Of a stretch of DNA of 64,000 nt, positions 54,481 through 62,928 are shown one piece after another (positions within the stretch are counted from its first letter, which is position 1; each line of letters opens with the position of its first letter). The notes beneath the pieces are model-generated. The model had not been told where the DNA came from and did no database searches. It was given only the letters and a program-made list of their open reading frames with translations. The stretch comes from Kribbella sp. VKM Ac-2568. Lineage in GTDB: Bacteria > Actinomycetota > Actinomycetes > Propionibacteriales > Kribbellaceae. The position numbers and the translations under genes are program-made. The stretch lies in NCBI RefSeq assembly GCF_004345365.1, contig NZ_SLVF01000012.1, forward strand, positions 186,001-250,000, given 5' to 3'.

Positions 54481-55602
54481 ATGACTACCTCCCTCCCGCT
54501 TGTTTTCGATGAACCGCGCCGTGCCAAGAAGCCGCCGCGGCACTTGGCCGACCTCAGCGGTGAGGAGCGTCGTACTGCGGTGACCGCGCTCGGGGAGCCC
54601 GCTTTCCGCGCCAAGCAGCTGTCGAACCATTACTTCTCCCGGCTCGTCTCCGACCCGGCCGATATGACCGACCTGCCCGCCGCGACGCGGGACAAGCTGG
54701 TCGCCGAGCTGATGCCGCCGCTGCTCACCAAGGTCCGCGACCTGGAGTGCGACAACGGCACCACCCGCAAGTCGCTGTGGAAGCTGCTCGACGGCTCGCT
54801 GGTCGAGTCCGTGCTGATGCGCTACACCGACCGCACCACCATGTGCGTGTCCTCGCAGGCCGGTTGCGGCATGGCCTGCCCGTTCTGCGCGACCGGTCAA
54901 GCGGGGTTGACTCGCAACATGAGCACCGCGGAGATCGTCGAGCAGGTCGTGGACGGTGCTCGCGCGCTGGCCCGGGGCGAGATCGCCGGCGGGCCCGGCC
55001 GGGTCAACAACATCGTCTTCATGGGCATGGGCGAGCCGATGGCCAACTACAAGGCGGTGATCGGCGCGGTCCGACGCTTCACCGAGCCCGCGCCGGACGG
55101 CCTGGGTATCTCGGCCCGCGGCGTGACGGTGTCGACCGTCGGGTTGGTACCGCGGATCAACCAGCTCGCGACCGAGGGCATCCCGGTCACGCTGGCGCTG
55201 TCGCTGCACGCGCCGGACGACGAACTGCGCGACGAGCTGGTCCCGATCAACAACCGGTGGAAGGTCGACGAGGTCCTCGACGCCGCCTGGGGGTACGCCG
55301 AGAAGACCAAGCGCCGCGTGTCGATCGAGTATGCGATGATCCGCGACATCAACGACCACGCCTGGCGCGCGTCCCTGCTGGCGGAGAAGCTCGCCGCCCG
55401 CGGTGACTGGGGCTGGGTGCACGTCAACCTGATCCCGCTGAACCCGACCCCGGGCTCCAAGTGGACCGCGTCCGACCCGGCCGACGAGCGCGAGTTCGTC
55501 CGCCGTCTCCAGGCCGGCGGTATCCCGACGACTGTCCGGGACACCCGCGGCCAGGAGATCGATGGCGCCTGCGGCCAGCTCGCGGCCGCCAACCGCGACT
55601 GA
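54481..55602 (+). CDS. rlmN: 23S rRNA/tRNA adenine-C2 methyltransferase RlmN
   Basis: 373 aa starting [14 protein letters not shown] at 54481. Radical-SAM cluster CGMACPFC (Cys129, Cys133, Cys136), [14 protein letters not shown] and [20 protein letters not shown]; the methyl-carrying cysteine is in the C-terminal DGACGQL. Methylates A2503 of 23S rRNA and A37 of some tRNAs. Continues the frr-cdsA housekeeping order after an accessory insert (50790-54409). Confidence 0.95.
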   Translation: MTTSLPLVFDEPRRAKKPPRHLADLSGEERRTAVTALGEPAFRAKQLSNHYFSRLVSDPADMTDLPAATRDKLVAELMPPLLTKVRDLECDNGTTRKSLWKLLDGSLVESVLMRYTDRTTMCVSSQAGCGMACPFCATGQAGLTRNMSTAEIVEQVVDGARALARGEIAGGPGRVNNIVFMGMGEPMANYKAVIGAVRRFTEPAPDGLGISARGVTVSTVGLVPRINQLATEGIPVTLALSLHAPDDELRDELVPINNRWKVDEVLDAAWGYAEKTKRRVSIEYAMIRDINDHAWRASLLAEKLAARGDWGWVHVNLIPLNPTPGSKWTASDPADEREFVRRLQAGGIPTTVRDTRGQEIDGACGQLAAANRD

Positions 55603-55621
55603 CCTCAGACGCTGCCGAGCC

Positions 55622-56617
55622 TCAGAAGATCCGTACGGCGACGTCGGCGGGCGCGGCGAGCAGCGAGGTGATCTCGTCATCCAGCCGCACCAGCGTGACC
55701 GATGCGCCGGCCATGTCGAGTGACGTGCAGTACTCGCCGACATAGCTACGACCGACGGTGATACCCCGATCGGCCAGTTGCTCGTGGGCGCGGCCGTAGG
55801 CGAGATAGAGCTCGCTGATCGGCGTACCGCCCAGGCCGTTGATCATCAGCGCGACGTTGTCACCCCGCTCGTACGGCAGATCGGTCACGACGGCCTCGGT
55901 CAGTTCGTCGATGATCGTGTTCGCGTCGGCGAGCTTCTCCCGGCGGCGGCCGGGCTCGCCGTGGATGCCGACGCCGATCTCCATCTCGTCGTCACCCAGG
56001 TCGAACAGCGGGCTCCCCTTCGCCGGCGGCGTACAGGACGTGAGTGCCATGCCCATGGTGCGCGTCACCGAGTTCACCTTGTCGCCGATGCGAACCAGTT
56101 CGTCCAGGTCCGCGCCTGCCTCTGACGCGGCGCCGACCGCCTTGATGACGAAGAAGTTGCCGGCCACGCCGCGACGCCCGACGGTGTATGTCGAGTCGGA
56201 CACCGCCACGTCGTCGTCGACCACGATGGTCTTGATCGTCACCCCGTCGGCCTCGGCCATCTCGCGGCCCATGTCGAAGCCCATCCGGTCGCCGGTGTAG
56301 TTGTTCACGATGTGCAGCACGCCTTTCGGCGACGCGAGCAGCTTGCTCGTCTCCAGCACGTAGTCCATCGGCGGAGCCGAGAACACATCACCCGGGCAGG
56401 CGGCGTCCAGCATGCCCTTGCCGACGATCATCACGTGCGCGGGCTCGTGGCCGGAGCCGGAGCCCTGCATGACGGAGACCTTGTCCGGGTTCGGCGCGTC
56501 CGTCCGCATGATCAGGTTGTACTCCGGGACGTACTTGAGCGTGTCGGGATTCGCGAGGGCGAGGCCCTTCAGCATCTCCGGTACGAAATCCTTGGGAGCG
56601 TTCACGAACTTCTTCAT
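55622..56617 (-). CDS. dhaK: Dihydroxyacetone kinase-type subunit DhaK
   Basis: 331 aa from ATG 56617 (GGAG seven bases upstream, within dhaL). GSGSGHEPAHVMIVGKGMLDAACPG and GVGIHGEPG, whose His forms the hemiaminal with the ketone substrate. With DhaL it makes an ATP- or PEP-dependent ketose kinase for dihydroxyacetone or a related small ketose. Last gene of the aldolase operon. Confidence 0.92.
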   Translation of the reverse strand: MKKFVNAPKDFVPEMLKGLALANPDTLKYVPEYNLIMRTDAPNPDKVSVMQGSGSGHEPAHVMIVGKGMLDAACPGDVFSAPPMDYVLETSKLLASPKGVLHIVNNYTGDRMGFDMGREMAEADGVTIKTIVVDDDVAVSDSTYTVGRRGVAGNFFVIKAVGAASEAGADLDELVRIGDKVNSVTRTMGMALTSCTPPAKGSPLFDLGDDEMEIGVGIHGEPGRRREKLADANTIIDELTEAVVTDLPYERGDNVALMINGLGGTPISELYLAYGRAHEQLADRGITVGRSYVGEYCTSLDMAGASVTLVRLDDEITSLLAAPADVAVRIF

Positions 56618-57261
56618 GCTGGGTCTCCTTGCCACTCTTGCACCAATGCTTCGAACATGACGGCGACCGCGGTCGCGCCGGCGTCGACGCTGCCGATGCT
56701 GCGTTCGCCGGTGTAGGCGGCACGCCCGCGGCGTGCCTGGAGCTTCGCGGTGTCGTCCGCGGTGGACCGTGCGACGGCCGCCGCGGCCTTCAGGGTCGTG
56801 AGCGCGTCGTGGCCTTGTTCCACCTGGCGCTCGATCTCATCGGTCGCCGGAACGAGCGAGTCCAGCAGCGTCTTCTCGCCGAGGCTCGCGCCGCCGCGGG
56901 CCATGATCCCGTCGGCCGCGGAGCGGAGCATGGCCACCGCGGTCGGTCCGTCCACCTCGGACTTCCCCGCCGTGACCGCGGCGGCGCGCAGGAACGCCGT
57001 ACCCCAGATCGGTCCCGACGTGCCGCCGATGCGACTCGTGACGACGACGGCGATCTTCTTGAGGAACGTGGAGATGTCGGTGCGGTCGTAGCTGTCCCAG
57101 TCGTTCAGCACGATCTCGAAGCCGCGCGCCAGCGAGTAGCCGAAGTCGCCGTCGCCGACGACCGCGTCGAGATCGCCGAAGTACTTCTCGTTCGCCACGG
57201 CCGTGCGGGCCATCGTGTTGACCACCCGCTCGACCGGTGAGTTCGTCACCGGGTCGGTCAC
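56614..57261 (-). CDS. dhaL: Dihydroxyacetone kinase-type subunit DhaL
   Basis: 215 aa from GTG 57261. ADP-binding subunit with LDAVVGDGDFGYSLARGF (DGD metal site), GGTSGPIWGTAFLRAA and GERSIGSVDAGATAVAVMFEAL. The DGD is followed by Phe-Gly where His-Gly is usual. Overlaps the HAD gene upstream (GTGA) and dhaK downstream (ATGA). No DhaM PTS subunit nearby, so ATP is the likely phosphate donor. Confidence 0.9.
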   Translation of the reverse strand: MTDPVTNSPVERVVNTMARTAVANEKYFGDLDAVVGDGDFGYSLARGFEIVLNDWDSYDRTDISTFLKKIAVVVTSRIGGTSGPIWGTAFLRAAAVTAGKSEVDGPTAVAMLRSAADGIMARGGASLGEKTLLDSLVPATDEIERQVEQGHDALTTLKAAAAVARSTADDTAKLQARRGRAAYTGERSIGSVDAGATAVAVMFEALVQEWQGDPA

Positions 57262-58073
57262 GGTTGCTGCCTCCGTTCAGTGATCGCCGGCAGCGTCGCC
57301 GCCAGGTCGGCCAGGGTGATGTACGCACCGGGCGAAGCTGAGCTGTGATTGGCCAGTACTGCGACCGGCTCGGCGCCCGGGTCGCCCAGCGAGTCGACGA
57401 CGAACGCCGCGCCGGTGAAATCCTCGTGCTCGGTGTAGCCGTTGACGGTCACGACGCAGGTGATTCCCGCGTCGACCGCGGCGCCTAGTCCGGGCCGCGA
57501 ATCCTCGACGGCGACCACTCGGTCGGCGGTCATCCCCAGGCGTTCCAGTGCCAGCAGATAGATGTCCGGCGCCGGCTTCTTGCGCGGCACGACGTCTCCG
57601 GCCAGGACGGTGAAATCACGGGCCCGTGCGATGCCGACGACGTGATCCAGTACCGCGCGGACGGACGCCTCGGCCGATGTCGACGCGATCGCGAGAACCC
57701 AGCCGGCGGCGTACGCCTCCTCGACGATCCGAGCGATCCCGGGCCGGGCCGGCAGCGCACCGGCGGCGACCATGGCGGTATAGATCTCGGTCTTCCGCTT
57801 GTGCCACTGGGCAACGGCCTGCGCCTGGCCTTCGGGATCGGGCGGCAGTCCGGCCTCGGCGACGAACGATGGCGTGAGCAGGCTGGCCATCCGCTCCTTG
57901 CCGCCGCCGATGCGGAGCTTCTCGCCGTACTCGTCCTCGGTCCACTGCACCGGCAGCCCGAACTCGGCGAAGGTCTGGTTGAACGCCGGCAGGTGGCCGT
58001 AGCGTTCAGTGTCCGCGAGCGTGCCGTCGACGTCGAAAACGACGGCGAACCGGTCGTCGGACACCAGGGTCAC
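57258..58073 (-). CDS. HAD-family phosphatase (beta-phosphoglucomutase-like)
   Basis: 271 aa from GTG 58073. FDVDGTLADTE catalytic motif, cap domain with WTEDEYGEKLRIGGGKERM, and later KKPAPDIYLLALERLG and VEDSRPGLGAAVDAG. Longer than the usual 220-230 aa through a C-terminal segment of about 35 residues. Coupled to the aldolase gene by GTGA. Likely a phosphatase or mutase in the ketose pathway. Confidence 0.9.
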   Translation of the reverse strand: MTLVSDDRFAVVFDVDGTLADTERYGHLPAFNQTFAEFGLPVQWTEDEYGEKLRIGGGKERMASLLTPSFVAEAGLPPDPEGQAQAVAQWHKRKTEIYTAMVAAGALPARPGIARIVEEAYAAGWVLAIASTSAEASVRAVLDHVVGIARARDFTVLAGDVVPRKKPAPDIYLLALERLGMTADRVVAVEDSRPGLGAAVDAGITCVVTVNGYTEHEDFTGAAFVVDSLGDPGAEPVAVLANHSSASPGAYITLADLAATLPAITERRQQP

Positions 58074-58930
58074 CAGGCCTTTCCGGTGCTGCCGAAGCGG
58101 TCGGTGAGGCCGGTGACGAGGTCGATCACGTCGGTGCGGACGTGGGCGAAGAGCGACGGCGGATCCCACGAGCCGTGGGTTTCGGCGTCGCGCAGATACG
58201 CGAGATTCGACTTCATGTACGCGATCTTCAGGGCGGTCGAGATGTTCACCTTCGCGCAGCCGCGGGCGATCAGGTCCTGGAATTGCGCGTCCGACATCCC
58301 GCTGCCGCCGTGCAACGCGATCGGGATGCCGGTCGCCTCGACGATGTCGGTGACCCGCTGGCCATCCAGTTCCGGCGCGCTCGAGTAGATGCCGTGTGCG
58401 TTGCCGATCGAGGGCGCGAAGACGTCGACGCCGGTCGCCTCGATGAAGGTCAGCGACACCTCGAGGGTCTGCCGCTTCGACTCCTCGTCGGAACCGTGGT
58501 CGTCCTCGACGCCGGTGATCGACTCGATCTCGCCCTCGACGTGGGCGCCGACGGCGTGTGCCTCGCGCACCACCTCGATGGTCTGTCGCTGGTTCTCCTC
58601 GACCGGCATGGCGGAGGCGTCGAACAGGACCGAGTTCCAGCCCTTGGCGAGGCAGTCGGTGATCACCGAGCGATCCGGGCAATGGTCCAGATGCAACGCC
58701 ACCGGTACTTCGATGCCCGCGGTCATGCTGCGCCACATCGCCATCAACACTTCCGCGCCGACGGACCGGACGGTCTTGACCGAGGTCTGAATGATCATCG
58801 GGGAGCGCTGCTCGACCGCCGCCGCGAGCACGGCCTCGAGCGTCAGGTCGTTGACGATGTTGATCGCAGGCACCCCGTAGCGGTCGGCCAGCGCCCGATC
58901 GACGATCTCCTTCAGCGGTACGACACCCAT
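58070..58930 (-). CDS. Class II fructose/tagatose-bisphosphate-type aldolase
   Basis: 286 aa from ATG 58930 (GGAGG eight bases upstream). Zinc ligands and signatures: ALHLDHCPD, EGEIESITGVEDDHG, IGNAHGIY, IALHGGSGM, VNISTALK. The length fits the GatY/KbaY branch. First gene of the aldolase-HAD-dhaL-dhaK operon. Cleaves or forms ketose (bis)phosphates with DHAP, linking to the kinase that makes DHAP. Exact sugar unknown. Confidence 0.9.
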   Translation of the reverse strand: MGVVPLKEIVDRALADRYGVPAINIVNDLTLEAVLAAAVEQRSPMIIQTSVKTVRSVGAEVLMAMWRSMTAGIEVPVALHLDHCPDRSVITDCLAKGWNSVLFDASAMPVEENQRQTIEVVREAHAVGAHVEGEIESITGVEDDHGSDEESKRQTLEVSLTFIEATGVDVFAPSIGNAHGIYSSAPELDGQRVTDIVEATGIPIALHGGSGMSDAQFQDLIARGCAKVNISTALKIAYMKSNLAYLRDAETHGSWDPPSLFAHVRTDVIDLVTGLTDRFGSTGKAW

Positions 58931-58954
58931 GCCGGACACCTCCAGCGCGCCAAA

Positions 58955-58974
58955 GTCAGCTGCTGAGTCAGCTG
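58955..58974 (-). repeat. Direct repeat GTCAGCTG, period 12
   Basis: Exact copies at 58955-58962 and 58967-58974, 25-44 bases before the aldolase start; GTCAGCTC recurs at 59059-59066 at the end of the kinase gene. Likely operator for the aldolase operon. Confidence 0.45.
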
Positions 58975-59059
58975 CATGGGTAACGCTAGGAGAGACGACC
59001 GCTGGGTGACATTCGGGAAACCACCCGTCTGTTGTGGGGGATGTCCCTACCGCACCGAG

Positions 59060-60868
59060 TCAGCTCAGATGGCCGTGGGAGGCCGCGATCAACTCCGAGC
59101 GGCTCCGTGCTCCGGTCTTGCGCAGCACCGCGCCGACGTGCTTCTCGACGGTCTTCACGGCGATCACCAGGCGCTCGGCGATCGCGCGGTCCGGAAGCCC
59201 CTGCTGCACGAGCGCGCGAACCTCCCGCTCGCGTGCGGTCAGCCCCTCCGTGTTGGGGTCGCTCGCGAGTCTGCCCTCCCAGACCTCACCGCGCGGCACG
59301 ATCGACTCACCGCGCGCGGCCGCCGCCACGGCACGGGCGAGCGCGGCACCGTCCGCCGACGTTTCGACGCAGCCATGGGCGCCGGCCAGGAGCAGGTCGA
59401 CCACGGCCTGATGGTCGCCGGGTGGACAGATCGCGATCACCGCGGGCGCGGGCTCGGTCTCCGCCAGCGCGCGGATCAACTCCATCGCCCCGCCGGGGAG
59501 GTCGGTCGCGACGATCGCTACCGCGGGCCGCAGCGCCGCAGCCGAGTCCATCGCCTCGGTGATCGTGGCCGCCTCGCCGACCACCGAGAACGCCGGCTCG
59601 GACCAGGCGAGCAGGCGCGACAGGCCGGCCCGCAGCATCGGCTGCGCGGCGACCACGAGCACTTCTGCTCGTACGTCGTCCGCCGCCTCCGTGCGCTGGT
59701 ACGGGAACCAGGCGCGGATGCTGGTGCCCCAGCCTGGCATCGAGTCCAAGGAGAGCGAGCCGCCGACCGCGTGGGCCAGTTCACTCATGCGGCGCAGCCC
59801 GAGGCCGGTCCGATTCTCGTCCGGTTCATGCAGCCCTTGGCCGGCCGCGAAGCCCTGCCCGTCGTCCTGGACCAGCAGCGAGAGCGAAGCGGATTCGTGG
59901 ACGAGTCCGACCCTCACCGTGTTCGCGCGCGAGTGCTGCACGATGTTCGTGATCGCCTCCTGCGCGATGCGCAGGACATGCTGCGCGAGCGTCGGGTCGA
60001 GCGGCACCGGCGTGCCGGCGACCACCAGACGAGCGTCGAGCCCCCTGGCCCGCGTCGCCCAGGCCAGCTCGGACCGCAACACGTCTTCGAGGCTGTGCCC
60101 CTCGAGGGGCGAGACGCCAGCGCCGAGGAGCGCCCGACGGATCGAGGCGACCGTGTCTCTGGCCGACGCCTGGGCCTGGCGGAGATGCTCGGCGAGCTCG
60201 CCGTCGGCGGGCGCCAGCCGCTCTGCGGTCTCGAGCCCGGACAGCAGCTCGTCGAGGCCCTGGGCGAGGAGGTCGTGGACCTCGTCGAGGAGCCGCTCCC
60301 GCTCGGCCGAGGCCGCGTGCAGCCGGGCCCGCTCCTCCGCGGCCTCGTAGGAGTTGGCGTTCACCAGGGCCACGGTCGCGTGCTTGGCGAACATCCGCAG
60401 CAGATCGGCGTCGGCCCGGTCGAACTTCCGGGATTCCTCCCGGGAGAACACGACGCAGGCACCGATGATCCGGCCGCGCCACTCCAGCGGCACCCCGATC
60501 ACACCCTTGAGCGTCGCCCGGTCCTCGTCGCTGATGTGCCCGCCGGCGACATCGTCGTACCGGTCGAACCAGACCGGGCCGCGCCGGCGGACGACCTCGC
60601 CGGTCATCCCCTCGCCGAGCGGGAACACGTGGCCCATCTGACACCGGATGCCGATGTCGGCCTGTTTACGGTAGGTGCCCGCGGCCTCGTCGACGCTCGA
60701 GATCGAGCCGGCGGAACAGCCCATCAGCTCGGTGCACCGGCGCAGGATCCGCTCCAGCAAGGGTTGCAGCATCAGCTCGCCGGCGAGATCCTCGGCGACG
60801 GCGTTCAACGCCTCGACGCGAGCGGCCAGCGTCGAACCCGACCGGACAGCCCCGTCGCGGACAGTCAC
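59060..60868 (-). CDS. One-chain GAF sensor kinase + pseudo-receiver + LuxR DNA-binding protein
   Basis: 602 aa from GTG 60868 (GGAGG seven bases upstream). GAF domain (about 20-175), HisKA_3 box with His198 (LLDEVHDLLAQG), HATPase (about 295-392: IAQEAITNIVQHS, DDGQGF, TGLGLRRM). Then a receiver-like domain (about 402-520) with no acidic residues at the active site: Ala407-Ala408 replace the acidic pair, Ala454 (IVATDLP) replaces the phospho-Asp, and the Lys is gone (GCVETS). A LuxR helix-turn-helix ends it (542-600). No membrane segment, so a soluble sensor. Encoded just upstream of the aldolase operon on the same strand. Confidence 0.9.
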   Translation of the reverse strand: MTVRDGAVRSGSTLAARVEALNAVAEDLAGELMLQPLLERILRRCTELMGCSAGSISSVDEAAGTYRKQADIGIRCQMGHVFPLGEGMTGEVVRRRGPVWFDRYDDVAGGHISDEDRATLKGVIGVPLEWRGRIIGACVVFSREESRKFDRADADLLRMFAKHATVALVNANSYEAAEERARLHAASAERERLLDEVHDLLAQGLDELLSGLETAERLAPADGELAEHLRQAQASARDTVASIRRALLGAGVSPLEGHSLEDVLRSELAWATRARGLDARLVVAGTPVPLDPTLAQHVLRIAQEAITNIVQHSRANTVRVGLVHESASLSLLVQDDGQGFAAGQGLHEPDENRTGLGLRRMSELAHAVGGSLSLDSMPGWGTSIRAWFPYQRTEAADDVRAEVLVVAAQPMLRAGLSRLLAWSEPAFSVVGEAATITEAMDSAAALRPAVAIVATDLPGGAMELIRALAETEPAPAVIAICPPGDHQAVVDLLLAGAHGCVETSADGAALARAVAAAARGESIVPRGEVWEGRLASDPNTEGLTAREREVRALVQQGLPDRAIAERLVIAVKTVEKHVGAVLRKTGARSRSELIAASHGHLS

Positions 60869-60965
60869 CGCCGAGCCTCCCTCCGGGACGCGCCGAGCAA
60901 GAATCCTGTGAGTGGAGATTCCTGTGTAGCACAGGCCGGGAGAGGCCCGCCGTCTTGCTGCCTCG

Positions 60966-61670
60966 TCAGCCGGCCTGGAGGAGGACCTTCGCGAGGGCTG
61001 CCGGCTGGGAGAACATCGGCCAGTGGCCGGTCGGCAGCTCCGCCAGCTCCCATGAGTCGGACTTGAGCAGCTTCAGCACATCGGAGGACGGCACGGCGCC
61101 GTCCATCAGGCACTTGAGGTACGTGGTCGGGAGCTCGGAGATCGGGCGGACGAGCTTGGCCGGCTCGGTGATCGCCAAGCCCGGATGGGGAGTCGACCGC
61201 TCGACGATCGTCGCGACAACCTCATCGGTCAGGTCCTGACCGGCGTAGTCCTCCGCAGCCAACGGCGGCCAGAATCCACCGCTCTCGGCCAGCTGTCCCT
61301 CGACCCACGCACGCCCCTCGTCGGACCACCCGTCGACGAACGACTTCCCGTCGGACGGCACGTTCGAGTCGACATACACGACGCGCCGCAGCCGATCGCC
61401 GATCAGCCCGGCCGCCTGCCCCACCGGGATCCCGGAGTAGCTGTGCCCGGCCAGCACGACATCGCGCAGATCGTTGTCCTCGACCACGGCCACGATGTCG
61501 GCGACATGCTGGCTCTGCCCCACCTGAGCCGCCGCCTCATCCCGCCGCTCGGCCAGCCCGGACAACGTCACCGGACAGACCCCATGCCCCGCCTGTCGCA
61601 GTTCCTCGGCCACCTCGTCCCAAGCCCACGCACCAAGCCACGCCCCAGGAACCAACACATAATTCGACAT
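60966..61670 (-). CDS. Alpha/beta hydrolase (esterase or hydroxynitrile-lyase-like)
   Basis: 234 aa from ATG 61670 (MSNYVLVPGAWLGAWAW). Nucleophile elbow GHSYSG near 80, acid Asp in the VDGAVPSSD region, catalytic His in PTGHWPMFSQP. Matches the MES/hydroxynitrile lyase-like esterases widespread in actinobacteria. Substrate unknown. Confidence 0.88.
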   Translation of the reverse strand: MSNYVLVPGAWLGAWAWDEVAEELRQAGHGVCPVTLSGLAERRDEAAAQVGQSQHVADIVAVVEDNDLRDVVLAGHSYSGIPVGQAAGLIGDRLRRVVYVDSNVPSDGKSFVDGWSDEGRAWVEGQLAESGGFWPPLAAEDYAGQDLTDEVVATIVERSTPHPGLAITEPAKLVRPISELPTTYLKCLMDGAVPSSDVLKLLKSDSWELAELPTGHWPMFSQPAALAKVLLQAG

Positions 61671-61731
61671 GCGGGTCAGGCTAGACAGTCCCGCCGACAA
61701 TCCGTACGGCGTTCTCCGCTGGGCAGACCGT

Positions 61732-62829
61732 TCACGGACTGACGAGCTTGGCCGCTTCCTCGATGGTGTCGACGAGGTGGAGGGACGAGGCCATCGGGCG
61801 GTCGCCGGCGAGGGCGGTCACGAGGGGCCAGACCGGTAGGTCGACCGTCCAGTGGTCGACACCGACGAGGATCATCGGGATCTGGGTGGCCGGGTCGCCG
61901 TAGTAGTTCGGGGTGACGGCCTGGAAGATCTCCTGGACTGTGCCGGCGGCGCCGGGGAGGTAGATGATGCCGCCTCGGGCCCGGCTGAGGAGGACGTCTT
62001 CCCTCAGGGCGTTGGAGAAGTACTTCGCGATCGCGGAGGCGAAGACATTCGGCGGCTCGTGGCCGTAGAACCAGGTGGGGATGGAGACGCCACCGTCGCC
62101 CGGGAAGTCTCGGCGTACGGCGAGGCCTGTTGAGGCCCAGGCGGCCACGGAAGGTTTGAAGGACGGCACCTCCGCTAGAGCCTCGAGGGCAGCGTCGACC
62201 GCGGCATCGTCATACGAGGAGAGGCTGGAGCCGAGGTTCGCGGCCTCCATCGCGCCCGGGCCGCCGCCGGTGGCCACGGTGAGGCCGGCGCGGGCGAGCG
62301 TGCGGCCCAGCAGGACAGCCGACCGGTACGTCGGGCTGGTGCGGGCGATCCCATGGCCGCCCATCACGCCGATCCACGGTCTGCTGCCGGGGAGTTCGTG
62401 CAGAGCGTCCGCGATCGAGTGGTCGTGCAGCGCGGCCGCGAGGGTACGGCTGGTGTCGCCCTTCTCGTCGTGCTGCCGCGACCAGGCGTAGACCTGCGCG
62501 TCCGGAGTCGCCTCGTACCCCGAGGACAGCCCCGCGTACAGGTCGTCCGCGGTGTACAGGCAGCCGCGGTACGGGTCGAAGGGCAGTTCGGGGATCGCCG
62601 GGAAGATCAGCCCGCCGCCATCCCGGATCCAGGCGGCCGCGGTCTCCTCCAGGTCGCAGCCGAGGAACACCGACCCCACCGGCGACAACTTCAGCAGCAC
62701 CGGCGTACGGCTGGTCAGGTCCACCGACTGCACCCGCCAGCCGTTCATCGAGGTGGCTCCGGCGGCGGCTACCTTGTCGAAGTGCGCCAGGGACTCGATG
62801 TCCAGGTGCGGGATGCTCGGGGTCGTCAC
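61732..62829 (-). CDS. LOG-family-like Rossmann nucleotide-binding protein
   Basis: About 365 aa. Start GTG 62829 is preferred (AGGG eight bases upstream); GTG 62838 adds three residues. GGGPGAMEAAN and LPGAAGTVQEIFQA are the LOG motifs (GGGxGxM, PGGxGTxxE, with the second Gly replaced by Ala). Larger than a 190-aa LOG because of an N-terminal domain of about 130 residues. Could release cytokinin-type bases from nucleotides, or be a stress nucleosidase; activity is not established. Confidence 0.8.
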   Translation of the reverse strand: MTTPSIPHLDIESLAHFDKVAAAGATSMNGWRVQSVDLTSRTPVLLKLSPVGSVFLGCDLEETAAAWIRDGGGLIFPAIPELPFDPYRGCLYTADDLYAGLSSGYEATPDAQVYAWSRQHDEKGDTSRTLAAALHDHSIADALHELPGSRPWIGVMGGHGIARTSPTYRSAVLLGRTLARAGLTVATGGGPGAMEAANLGSSLSSYDDAAVDAALEALAEVPSFKPSVAAWASTGLAVRRDFPGDGGVSIPTWFYGHEPPNVFASAIAKYFSNALREDVLLSRARGGIIYLPGAAGTVQEIFQAVTPNYYGDPATQIPMILVGVDHWTVDLPVWPLVTALAGDRPMASSLHLVDTIEEAAKLVSP

Positions 62830-62928
62830 GATCAGCACCCTAAGTCACCGGCAGAGCCGCCACGCGACGCCGAGCGGACTGACAGAGCGGCTCTATCAGT
62901 CACGACCGAGATGAGGTATTGCTAAGAC

